A stretch of DNA of 21,063 nucleotides, taken from an uncultured Eubacteriales bacterium. Its GTDB lineage: Bacteria > Bacillota > Clostridia > Peptostreptococcales > Anaerovoracaceae. The stretch lies in NCBI GenBank assembly GCA_900540145.1, contig UQEW01000039.1, positions 1 to 21,063 of the forward strand, read 5' to 3'. Positions 13,360-20,806 of this stretch are shown one piece after another. Every line of letters starts with the position of its first letter. The stretch's first letter is position 1. The position numbers and the translations under genes were made by a program. Under the pieces are notes generated by a model. That model made no database searches. It was not told where the DNA came from and worked only from the letters and a program-made list of their open reading frames with translations.

Positions 13360-13884
13360 TTATTCTTCTTGATCTCCTCGATTTCCTTTCATCGCAAAAC
13401 CTATAACGCTATATATGATCTCTCCGTCATATCCCATAGATGTAAGCCTCCTGCCTATCTTGGCAAAAAAGGCCTTGTCCACCGGTTTGCCTGCTTGGAG
13501 CTGTTCTTTAAGCATTTTTTTACCTATGTCTAATGCTCTTTCCTTTTCTGTACCGGTTTCTTCCATAACCTGCCCAAATTCCGGATTGTCTTCCGAAAGG
13601 AAACTGTCGAGGCTTTCTTTAATAACATTTCTGCTTATCTTCTTGCGTTCCAGTTCCTGCTCAATTCTCCTGCGTCCTCTTCCCTTGCGGCAGCCTTGCA
13701 AATAATAGTCGCAGCAATATTTGCGGTCGTCCACATAGCTGTATTCCCTGAGCATGTCGACAGCCTCTTGTATTTCATCCGCGGAAAATTCCTTACGCTT
13801 CAGATAATCCATTACCTGTCCTTCGGTTTTTATGGCCGCAGCAACATACCTGAGGGCCGCAGCCTTGCATTTCTCAACAGTCAT
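13360..13884 (-). CDS. recX: regulatory protein RecX
   Basis: RecX binds RecA filaments and modulates recombination and the SOS response. The 174-residue protein is mostly charged helices arranged as three-helix repeats, with the family segments VMDYLKRKEFSADEIQEAVD, YVDDRKYCCDYY and GRGRRRIEQELERKKIS. The length matches the family. GGGAGAAAG directly before the ATG supports the start, which overlaps the end of the MBL gene by 11 bases, indicating translational coupling. recA is not in the window. The last codons run into a purine-rich, repetitive spacer before tcdA. Its presence with recJ in one array suggests a shared DNA-repair theme. Confidence 0.88.
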   Translation of the reverse strand: MTVEKCKAAALRYVAAAIKTEGQVMDYLKRKEFSADEIQEAVDMLREYSYVDDRKYCCDYYLQGCRKGRGRRRIEQELERKKISRNVIKESLDSFLSEDNPEFGQVMEETGTEKERALDIGKKMLKEQLQAGKPVDKAFFAKIGRRLTSMGYDGEIIYSVIGFAMKGNRGDQEE

Positions 13885-14707
13885 AACTTTCTCCCGCTGA
13901 AGCTATCACGCATCTATCTCCCATACGTTCTTTAAACATGACTATGGCTTCCATGCCTGTACAATGAACGGGGAAAATCCACTCTATGCCCAAATCGCAT
14001 ATGAAATCTACTATTTTTTTCTGTTCCTGAAGAGGCAGAACATAAAGATGCATACCGGCGATGAGTCCTAATATCTTTTTCCCGGCAAACAGCTCTCCAG
14101 CTCTTGCTATTACAGACATGACGCCTTTATGGCTGCAGCCTGAAAAGATGTATATGCCTTCCTCTTCCTCCACCACCAGGAATTGTTCATGGTCCATAGG
14201 GTCTTGTATCCATGGGTTAGATGAGTCTCCTCTTCGGAAAAAGCTTTCGGTCATAGGATATTCTGACAGCAAAGGTATGTTGCCCACCAAAGTCATGTTA
14301 TCATTTATCTGCACAACATCCTGTGTAAATACAAGACGTGAACTTATGGAATCCTTAAAGCCGTCGTTCCATAGTATGCCGTAATCTACATCTTCTATAT
14401 TGCCGTCTTTATCCAGAGCATAGCTTTCTCCGATGGCATCTTTATGTATATACACAGGCGCGCGATGATTGATTTGGCAGAAAGCTTCCATTCCCTCCGT
14501 GTGGTCGTAATGTCCGTGGCTGATTACCACAGCATCCACATCGCTCAAATCCACTTCCAAAGCCTCGGCGTTACGCGCAAACATGGCGGATGCTCCCACG
14601 TCGAAGAGCACTTTGCGGCCTCGGCTTTCAATCAAGATAGCCAATCCCCATTCAGCATGGCATTTAGCTTTCTCAGTTTTATTATCGGATAAAAAAGTCA
14701 TCTTCAT
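13874..14707 (-). CDS. MBL-fold metallo-hydrolase, DHPS-like
   Basis: The 277-residue protein is a metallo-beta-lactamase-fold hydrolase. The metal motif HGHYDH is at residues 64-69 (His64, His66, Asp68, His69), followed by SGCSHKG (about 193-199), GLIAGMHLY (about 215-223) and FPVHCTGMEA (about 245-254), which supply further metal ligands. The arrangement, including an opening FLSDNKTE and VLFDVGAS, fits the group related to the archaeal 7,8-dihydropterin-6-methyl synthase-like enzymes, whose bacterial substrates are mostly unknown. No signal peptide, so cytoplasmic. Its ATG overlaps the TGA of the phosphopantetheinyl transferase gene by 4 bases (ATGA), and its end overlaps recX, so it is coupled on both sides. 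Function in this array unknown. Confidence 0.88.
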   Translation of the reverse strand: MKMTFLSDNKTEKAKCHAEWGLAILIESRGRKVLFDVGASAMFARNAEALEVDLSDVDAVVISHGHYDHTEGMEAFCQINHRAPVYIHKDAIGESYALDKDGNIEDVDYGILWNDGFKDSISSRLVFTQDVVQINDNMTLVGNIPLLSEYPMTESFFRRGDSSNPWIQDPMDHEQFLVVEEEEGIYIFSGCSHKGVMSVIARAGELFAGKKILGLIAGMHLYVLPLQEQKKIVDFICDLGIEWIFPVHCTGMEAIVMFKERMGDRCVIASAGESYDC

Positions 14708-15315
14708 AATTCAAAGCCCTCCTTCAAGACCTCCCGTAAATCCGTTATTTCTATCTGCCCCTCATACCCTTCAGGTAAGCAGACAGCGCATTTTATACCT
14801 TCGGCGATATGGCTGCCTGGGATTTCTTTCAACAAAATAAACTCATTATCTTTTATAAGAACTTGTTTTTCTATAAGACCGTCGGGCGATACGAATTCAG
14901 GCATGGTTCCGAAAAAACCCTCTCCTGTGTATTTGCCACAAGCCTCTCTTCTGGTCCAAATTTCAAAAAAACCTTCTATTCCGTTTTTTTGAACATACGC
15001 TTTTTCTCTGTCCGAAAAAAAACGCCCGGCAATCTTGGTAAAATTACAGGGTCTGATATATTGAACATCAAGTCCGCAGTTGGCGGCGCCTATAAGGCAA
15101 GCCCAAAGGTCTTCTGTGTGACTTATGCTAAAATGTATATCCATATTTTCAAAAAAAGGCTTGCCGCTGCTGCTCCTGCACACTTTTTCGTCAATGAGCG
15201 CCTCTCTGGGAATACCATAAGCCAAGGCCGCCTGCTTTATAAGCGAGTCGCTGCCTTTGCCATAGCTGCTGTTTTTGTATTTTCTCAGAATACAGAGCTG
15301 AAAATTACTTTTCAT
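14704..15315 (-). CDS. 4'-phosphopantetheinyl transferase, Sfp type
   Basis: The enzyme transfers 4'-phosphopantetheine from CoA to a serine of acyl or peptidyl carrier proteins. The 203-residue protein shows the family order: FSISHTEDLW (about 62-71), GLDVQYIRP (about 80-88) and WTRREACGKYTGEG (about 118-131). The magnesium-binding D-x-E of Sfp is D-x-Q here; the second glutamate, in WTRREACGK, is kept. A substitution like this is tolerated in some relatives, but it makes activity less certain. I chose the ATG at 15315, overlapping the end of the YerC-like gene by 11 bases; an ATG at 15363 would add 16 poorly conserved-looking residues. No carrier protein or polyketide/peptide synthetase gene is in the window. 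Confidence 0.85.
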   Translation of the reverse strand: MKSNFQLCILRKYKNSSYGKGSDSLIKQAALAYGIPREALIDEKVCRSSSGKPFFENMDIHFSISHTEDLWACLIGAANCGLDVQYIRPCNFTKIAGRFFSDREKAYVQKNGIEGFFEIWTRREACGKYTGEGFFGTMPEFVSPDGLIEKQVLIKDNEFILLKEIPGSHIAEGIKCAVCLPEGYEGQIEITDLREVLKEGFEL

Positions 15316-15610
15316 TTTTTTCGGCCAATCTTTCAAGCACCAGTTTATATCCGTCCGCTCCATACACGAGACATTTGTTTATCCTGCTTATGGTCGCTGT
15401 AGATGCCTTAGTAACAGCTTCTATCTCGGTATACGTTTTCTTTTCCGATAGCAGCTTGGCTACCTGCAGTCTCTGAGCTATAGCGTGAATCTCATTAATA
15501 GTGCATATATCTTCAAAGAATCTATAGCATTCTTCTTCACTTTTAAGGGTAAGAACTGCTTCAAACAATTCATCTATATCTTCTCTCTTAATTTTTGAAT
15601 CGTAAGACAT
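15305..15610 (-). CDS. YerC/YecD family TrpR-related DNA-binding protein
   Basis: The 101-residue helical protein belongs to the TrpR-related YerC/YecD group. It has the ECYRFFEDICTINEIHAIAQ segment and a helix-turn-helix, YTEIEAVTKASTATISRINK (about 60-79), followed by CLVYGADGYKLVLERL. The ligand and target operators of this group are not established; it lacks a tryptophan biosynthesis context here. AAAGGAGCTC lies some 11 bases before the ATG. It follows recJ by 49 bases, the longest gap in the array, and overlaps the phosphopantetheinyl transferase gene. It could control its own operon, but no palindromic operator is obvious in that gap. Confidence 0.88.
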   Translation of the reverse strand: MSYDSKIKREDIDELFEAVLTLKSEEECYRFFEDICTINEIHAIAQRLQVAKLLSEKKTYTEIEAVTKASTATISRINKCLVYGADGYKLVLERLAEKNEK

Positions 15611-15659
15611 AATGATTTTGAGCTCCTTTCATTGTTAAAAGAAATTATATCATCTATGT

Positions 15660-17330
15660 TTATTGTTCGTCAAATCCAATTTCCTCAACAATAAACTGCA
15701 GCCTTTTCATCCCTTGCCAAATTTGCAAGTCCAGAGCGCCTGTTATGTTTGCTTTTCGCATTTCGTCGTACTTGCCGCAGGAAAATGCATCTTGTGCCTT
15801 GCCAAACATCACGCATTGCACTTTAGCGTCGCTTTGAAGGCTTTGAGCCACAAATCTGGCATGTTGTTTTTTATCTCCCATGTACCTCACGTCGCAAATT
15901 CTGCTGCCCGGCAGTTCTATTACAGGCTTCCTGTTCTTGTTGCCGAAAGGAGCTAACATCTGAAGCTGCTGTCCCAAATTCTCCGTAAGGTCCTTTTCAT
16001 CAAGGACGATATCTATGTTGCGCTTTCTTTCCAATACGTCCGGCTTGTCAGCGCATATTTTTGAGACCTCCTCCTTAAGACCTTCCTCAAGTTTTTCAAA
16101 GTTCTCTTTTCTTATCAAAAATCCACATGCTCCGGAATGACCGCCAAACTTCTCAAACAACTCTTCCTGCGTCTTTAAAAGCTGATACAAATCTATCCCT
16201 TCTACGCTTCTCCCCGTTCCTTTAAGGTAACAGTCGTCTTCCCCCGATGGAGTCACTATTATGGCCGGTCTGTAGTACGTTTCCTTAATCTTTCCGGCCA
16301 CTATCCCGGTAATCCCTTCGTGGGCGTTTTCTGTCTTGATAATGATGAGCTGAGGCAAATGTTCTTCATCTATATTCTCTATGCACATGTTAAAGGTCTC
16401 TTCCTGAAGCGCTTTCCTTAGGCGGTTTTTTTCAATTATATCTTGCACTATCGCATTTTGTCTGTCGTCATCGCAGTCTTCGAGCAGCAGCTCCACAGCC
16501 TGAGAAGCGTCTCCTATTCTGCCGGAAGCATTCAGATGAGGGACTATCACATAACTTATATTTTCAGAAGAAACAGCGCCTGGCTTTAAATGAGTGCCTA
16601 AAATGAGCTTTTGCAGGCTCTTTCTTTTTCCGTAATTAATGACTTTTAAACCAAATTTGGTCATGGTCCTGTTTTCATCCAGAAGAGGCATTATGTCGCC
16701 TACAGTTCCTATAGCTACCAAATCTAAAACTTCCGTAAGGACCGACTTCGGCATACCTGACTTTTTCTGGAGTGCCTGCGCTACCTTAAATGCGACTCCG
16801 CATCCCGATAATTCTTTAAAAGGATAGGAAGAGTCGGGATGTTTGGGGTTTATCAAAATACAATCGGCCATTACATCTGTAATGTTGTGATGGTCTGTTA
16901 CCAGAATCTTCAATCCCAATTCTTTAGCATACTCTACCTCATCAAAGGAAACGCTGCCGCAATCCACTGTGATTATCATATCTGCACCTGCTTCTGAGAT
17001 AGCTTTGATTGCCTCTTGGTTGAGACCATAACCTTCTTCAAATCTGGAAGGTATATAGTAGCTGAGTCTGCTCCTATCTGTAAGATGTTCTAAAATGCTC
17101 ATCATAAGAACTGTGGAAGTTATTCCATCGGCATCATAATCGCCATATACACATATATTCAAATTTTCTTTAACTGCAGACAAAATCAAATCCACTCCCG
17201 CTTCCATATTAGGAAGCAGGAATGGATCATATGTTTTCTGAGGCTTATCTGAAAGGAATTCTCTAATATCCTCTTCCGAAACGATTCCTCTATTCTGCAG
17301 AAGCCGTTTTATAATCGGATTTATATTCAT
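15660..17330 (-). CDS. recJ: single-stranded-DNA-specific exonuclease RecJ
   Basis: RecJ is a 5'-3' single-strand exonuclease used in recombination and mismatch repair. The 556-residue protein has the DHH-family motif I VYGDYDADG (61-69), TVDCGS (121-126), the motif LVTDHHN (143-149), SGCGVAFKVAQAL, and in the DHHA1 domain FGGHSGACGF, then the OB-fold C-terminal part with FGNKNRKPV. The length is typical for the core enzyme, without the extra C-terminal domain of the long Bacillus form. The ATG is 4 bases after the M23 gene stop, with only a modest TAGGT ribosome binding site, so translation is likely coupled to the upstream gene. Confidence 0.95.
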   Translation of the reverse strand: MNINPIIKRLLQNRGIVSEEDIREFLSDKPQKTYDPFLLPNMEAGVDLILSAVKENLNICVYGDYDADGITSTVLMMSILEHLTDRSRLSYYIPSRFEEGYGLNQEAIKAISEAGADMIITVDCGSVSFDEVEYAKELGLKILVTDHHNITDVMADCILINPKHPDSSYPFKELSGCGVAFKVAQALQKKSGMPKSVLTEVLDLVAIGTVGDIMPLLDENRTMTKFGLKVINYGKRKSLQKLILGTHLKPGAVSSENISYVIVPHLNASGRIGDASQAVELLLEDCDDDRQNAIVQDIIEKNRLRKALQEETFNMCIENIDEEHLPQLIIIKTENAHEGITGIVAGKIKETYYRPAIIVTPSGEDDCYLKGTGRSVEGIDLYQLLKTQEELFEKFGGHSGACGFLIRKENFEKLEEGLKEEVSKICADKPDVLERKRNIDIVLDEKDLTENLGQQLQMLAPFGNKNRKPVIELPGSRICDVRYMGDKKQHARFVAQSLQSDAKVQCVMFGKAQDAFSCGKYDEMRKANITGALDLQIWQGMKRLQFIVEEIGFDEQ

Positions 17331-17334
17331 GTTA

Positions 17335-18396
17335 TTAACCTACATACCCCAGCGGATCTACTACCTGCCCATTTTCACGTACTTCAAAATGCAAATGCGG
17401 TCCGGTTGAAACACCTGTACTTCCTACCAAGCCTATAACCTGGCCGGCGCTTACAGTATCTCCCACAGACACTCGTCTTGAACCTCTTATCATATGACCG
17501 TAAAGGCTGGTTATACCACCGCCATGGTCTATTATTATACATTCTCCATAGCTGTAATTGCCATAATCCTGAGACAATATAACCGTACCGGGAGCAGCCG
17601 CTACTACGTTGGTACCAGAGGACGCTGCTATATCTATTCCTGAGTGATATCTCCAAGTGCCATAAACAGGATGCATCCTCCAGCCAAAGTATGATGTCAG
17701 ATAATGGCTGGCAGGAGCCGGCCACGTCCATGCACCGTCTCCCTGATATTCGCTGTCAGGGTCAGTCATGCTCTGTATCTTGGATACAAGGGCTTCTGAC
17801 TCGGCAAGCAACTCGTCTTCTCTGGCTTCCAACTGGGATACCAGCGAGTTCAGTTCGGCCTTATCTGCATCCAGCTGAGCTTTCTTATCCGCCAGAGAGT
17901 CCTTCTCTTCCTGGAGCTGCGCTTTTATTTTTTCCAGCTCATCAGCTTCCTTTTGCAGAGTCTCCAAAACATCCATATCGTTTTGGTATATTCTCTGTAT
18001 CATCTCAAGATTGCTGACAAATTCCGATATGCTGTTGGAGCCCAATAAGACATCTATAAATCCTATAGAGCCGTTTTTATACATAACTCTTAGACGTTCA
18101 TTTAGACCGTCTTCTCTGTTTTGCATATCCTCCTGCTTCTGAGCTATTTCTGCTTCTGTCTGACTGATTTTTTCATTGGATTCTGCTATTTCGCTATTTA
18201 ATGTGCTGACCTTGTCATTCAGCTCTTCTATCTGTGCCTCTGTTTCCGCCAGCTGGTTAGATACTTCTTCCTTTTCGTTTTCTACGCTGGCAAGCTCATC
18301 TTCCAAATCGCTCTTGCTTTCAGAAGCATAAGATGGAATTGCCAGAGCAACTGTTACAACTATTATCAGAAATATTGATAAAAATTTTCTCTTCAT
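17335..18396 (-). CDS. secreted coiled-coil M23 murein hydrolase, probable FtsEX partner
   Basis: The 353-residue protein has a signal peptide (about 1-24, cleavage after SYA), two long coiled-coil stretches (about 27-105 and 135-210, rich in E, K, L and Q) separated by a segment GSIGFIDVLLGSNSISEF, a linker, and a C-terminal LytM/M23 domain (about 228-350). The zinc ligands are intact: H251-x3-D255 and H334-x-H336, plus GHM (300-302). This is the EnvC/PcsB-like architecture in which the coiled coil binds FtsX and keeps the hydrolase inactive until FtsEX opens it. E. coli EnvC has a degenerate domain and acts as an activator, whereas this one should be able to cut peptidoglycan. It lies 15 bases after ftsX. 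AAGGAA before the ATG supports the start. Confidence 0.92.
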   Translation of the reverse strand: MKRKFLSIFLIIVVTVALAIPSYASESKSDLEDELASVENEKEEVSNQLAETEAQIEELNDKVSTLNSEIAESNEKISQTEAEIAQKQEDMQNREDGLNERLRVMYKNGSIGFIDVLLGSNSISEFVSNLEMIQRIYQNDMDVLETLQKEADELEKIKAQLQEEKDSLADKKAQLDADKAELNSLVSQLEAREDELLAESEALVSKIQSMTDPDSEYQGDGAWTWPAPASHYLTSYFGWRMHPVYGTWRYHSGIDIAASSGTNVVAAAPGTVILSQDYGNYSYGECIIIDHGGGITSLYGHMIRGSRRVSVGDTVSAGQVIGLVGSTGVSTGPHLHFEVRENGQVVDPLGYVG

Positions 18397-18411
18397 TGTT
18401 CCATTCCTTTC

Positions 18412-19308
18412 TTATGCGTCTAAGAATTTTCTCATGGAAATTATGCTTCCCCAGGCTCCGATGCTTACGCCTAAAGCTATGAATATAATCAGCATATTGC
18501 CTGCCATGTATCCAACCGGTATTAAAGGACATGAAACTATAGCCATAACTTCTACTCCAATGCCTGCTACTATCCTATCGTACAATAAAGTAATAAGACC
18601 TGTAGAAACCAACGCTGCCAAAAGACCTATTATTATACCTTCTGAAATAAACGGTCCTCGTATAAACCAATTGGTGGCGCCGACATATTTCATTATACGG
18701 ATTTCTCTCGCTCTGGCAAATACAGTGAGCTTAACAGTGTTAGAAACCACCACCACTGAAACGACTATCAAAAATGCCATTACAATTAAAGCGCCTATTT
18801 GAAGGAAATTGGTTATCTGAGTCAGCTTATCCACTGTTTCCTGATAGAACTGAACATCCTCGACACCCTCCAGCGTACCTGCGTATTCAGAAACAGACTG
18901 GGCTGATTCAATTGATTCTACAGAAATCAATACCGATGCAGGGAGCGGATTGTCTCCCAGGGAATCCAGCAAATATCCGCTTTCTCCCCATCGTTCTTTC
19001 ATAATCTCCAGAGCTTCGTCTTTGCTTCTGTACACTACATCCGAAACTCCTTCATATCCTTCCATCTCATTCATTATATTTTGAGCCTGTTCTTGAGTTG
19101 TATCATCCAGCAGGAAAACTTCTACCTGATCATAGTCCTGTTTTACTACTTCTGTGAACAGGTTAAGATTGACTGCAATCAAGAAAAATATGCCTAATAT
19201 CATCAACATTGCCAGTATTGAAAAAATTGATGCGAGGCTCATTCCCTTATTCCTGAAGATTTGAATGAATCCCTGCTTTATGTTATAAATTAAACTATTC
19301 AAGGGCAT
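18412..19308 (-). CDS. ftsX: cell-division ABC transporter permease-like protein FtsX
   Basis: FtsX is the membrane half of FtsEX, a mechanotransmission ABC system that activates peptidoglycan hydrolases outside the cell. The 298-residue protein opens with NIKQGFIQIFRNKGMS, a first membrane helix (about 24-45), a large extracellular domain (about 46-170), and three more helices (about 172-195, 225-250, 265-290). The conserved ARAREIRIMKYVGATNWFIRGPF segment marks the FtsE contact region. The ATG at 19308 is only 3 bases after GGAGG; a TTG two codons later is at a better distance (9 bases) and gives a start MNSLIYN, so the real start could be either. The start overlaps ftsE by 14 bases. Confidence 0.94.
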   Translation of the reverse strand: MPLNSLIYNIKQGFIQIFRNKGMSLASIFSILAMLMILGIFFLIAVNLNLFTEVVKQDYDQVEVFLLDDTTQEQAQNIMNEMEGYEGVSDVVYRSKDEALEIMKERWGESGYLLDSLGDNPLPASVLISVESIESAQSVSEYAGTLEGVEDVQFYQETVDKLTQITNFLQIGALIVMAFLIVVSVVVVSNTVKLTVFARAREIRIMKYVGATNWFIRGPFISEGIIIGLLAALVSTGLITLLYDRIVAGIGVEVMAIVSCPLIPVGYMAGNMLIIFIALGVSIGAWGSIISMRKFLDA

Positions 19309-20026
19309 CCACCTCCTTACTTTCTACAGCGCTGTCAACGCCTGAAATGTTGTCAATAACGTAGATACCCTCTCTATCGCGAATAATTTTTCCTTTTTCT
19401 ATAGCTATAACTCTTTTCTTCATTCTGTCTACTATGTCTTTTGCATGAGTTACCATAACTATTGTGGTTCCTCTTAAGTTAATCTGCTCAAGCAGATCCA
19501 TTATTTCGGCAGCTGTAACAGGATCTAAATTACCTGTGGGCTCGTCCGCAATTAAAACGGTAGGATTATTGACAATAGCCCTAGCTATAGCTACCCTCTG
19601 CTGTTCCCCTGCCGAAAGTTCTTCCGGGTATTTGTGCGCTTTGTCTGCAATTCCTACCAAACTCAATATTTGCGGCACCTGTTTTCTTATCTGCCTCTTG
19701 CTCTTATGCAATACCTCCATGGCAAAGGCAACGTTTTCAAACACTGTTTTTTTAGGTAAAAGACGGAAATCCTGAAACACAGTCCCCACCTTTCTTCTAA
19801 GCTCAGGCACTTCTCTGTTGCTCAGAGTTGTTATTTCTTTTCCGTCTACTATAATACTCCCGCTGTCGGGATTGATTTCTTTCAAGATTAATTTAATAAA
19901 AGTTGATTTCCCTGCACCGCTGGGTCCAACCAGAAATACAAAGTCTCCTTTGTTTATATGTACACTTACATCATCAAGACCCACATTGGTACGATAAGTT
20001 TTGGTGACATGATCAAAATTAATCAT
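19295..20026 (-). CDS. ftsE: cell-division ATP-binding protein FtsE
   Basis: FtsE is the cytoplasmic ATPase of FtsEX. The 243-residue protein has Walker A GPSGAGKST (34-42), the Q-loop FQDFRLLP (84-91), the signature LSAGEQQR (137-144, alanine where many members have glycine), Walker B VLIADEPTGNLDP (157-169), and the H-loop MVTHAKD. I chose the ATG at 20026 because AAGGGGGAA lies just before it; a longer reading would add 13 residues that contain the ribosome binding site. The C-terminal tail of about 20 residues beyond the core is acidic (SGVDSAVESKEVDALE). It is the first gene of the array ending at tcdA, with a -10 candidate at 20068-20073. Confidence 0.95.
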   Translation of the reverse strand: MINFDHVTKTYRTNVGLDDVSVHINKGDFVFLVGPSGAGKSTFIKLILKEINPDSGSIIVDGKEITTLSNREVPELRRKVGTVFQDFRLLPKKTVFENVAFAMEVLHKSKRQIRKQVPQILSLVGIADKAHKYPEELSAGEQQRVAIARAIVNNPTVLIADEPTGNLDPVTAAEIMDLLEQINLRGTTIVMVTHAKDIVDRMKKRVIAIEKGKIIRDREGIYVIDNISGVDSAVESKEVDALE

Positions 20027-20067
20027 ATTTTCCCCCTTATAGTACTTTTTTCTGCAAATATACATTT

Positions 20068-20073
20068 ATTATA
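20068..20073 (-). promoter_or_regulatory. -10 candidate for the ftsE operon
   Basis: A perfect TATAAT on the minus strand lies 41 bases before the ftsE ATG. The -35 at 17 bases (TTCCAT) is poor, so the promoter may need help or be moderate. It falls in the 108-base gap between the ParA-like gene and ftsE, where no terminator is visible. Confidence 0.45.
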
Positions 20074-20134
20074 CTATATTTCGACTTTAAATGGAATAGT
20101 AAATCATGGCAGTAATTGTGTAGTTCCTGTGACG

Positions 20135-20806
20135 TTAGTATAATGTAACGATATATTCAGCTATTTTTTCTATATTTTCTGTAATTTTATCCAAATCATT
20201 CCAAATGACAAAATCTCCTTTTTTGCCTATATATTTCTCTGCAAATTTAAGAGATGATTCTGAAGCGACCATGTTGTATATGAGGAGAAACTTAGTGCCC
20301 CACAGCTCAGCGCACTCTCCTATAGTTTGCCGCCCTGCCGCCATATATTGGATCTCCGGCCTGGTTACGCACAGAATCAAATCTATCTTGTCCGCACTGA
20401 CCCGTCCAGAGCCATATTCTTCAAATATAGGCGGCTCGTCCCAAATAATGTATCTTCCTGCTACATCCTCCGGCAGCAAGAGGCAGCAAGGAGAAGTTTC
20501 ATTTCTTACTGCCCAATTGACTCCTTTATATATATTGGCTCTGTTATCAGTCCTGTATCCCATAAATTTCATATAAAAGAAGTCTCGAAATCTCCCCGGA
20601 ATTATCTGTTTATACAATCCGTTAACGTAAAAGGCCAGTGGTTTATTCATGCATGAATGGCAACAGCATAAATTTGTCTCCAAAAAAGCCACACTCTCAT
20701 TTTTTTTAGCTATTGCCTGTGCCAGCAAAGATGCTGTAAACGTTGTTCCTGCGCCTCTGCATGCGCCGACAACACCTATTATCTTTTTCTTGTCTTTCTC
20801 ACTCAT
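20135..20806 (-). CDS. ParA/MinD-superfamily protein with degenerate P-loop (TadZ/CpaE-like)
   Basis: The 223-residue protein starts MSEKDKKKIIGVVGACRGAG, which has the shape of a ParA/MinD deviant Walker A, but at the K-G-G-x-G-K-T-T positions it reads C-R-G-A-G-T-T-F: both lysines are missing. TadZ/CpaE-type pilus-localisation proteins also have altered P-loops of this kind. A cysteine-rich segment, TNLCCCHSCMNKP (about 44-56), follows the place of the switch I. YIIWDEPP could correspond to the Walker B region and LILCVTRPE to the next strand, so the fold is probably kept. Nucleotide binding is doubtful. GGAAG lies 6 bases before the ATG. No pilus gene is in the window; it precedes ftsE by 108 bases on the same strand. 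Confidence 0.65.
   Translation of the reverse strand: MSEKDKKKIIGVVGACRGAGTTFTASLLAQAIAKKNESVAFLETNLCCCHSCMNKPLAFYVNGLYKQIIPGRFRDFFYMKFMGYRTDNRANIYKGVNWAVRNETSPCCLLLPEDVAGRYIIWDEPPIFEEYGSGRVSADKIDLILCVTRPEIQYMAAGRQTIGECAELWGTKFLLIYNMVASESSLKFAEKYIGKKGDFVIWNDLDKITENIEKIAEYIVTLY

Noticed and set aside
15316..15363. Longer start for the phosphopantetheinyl transferase
   Set aside because: It would overlap the YerC-like gene by 59 bases and add residues without family resemblance; the ATG at 15315 gives a normal N-terminus.
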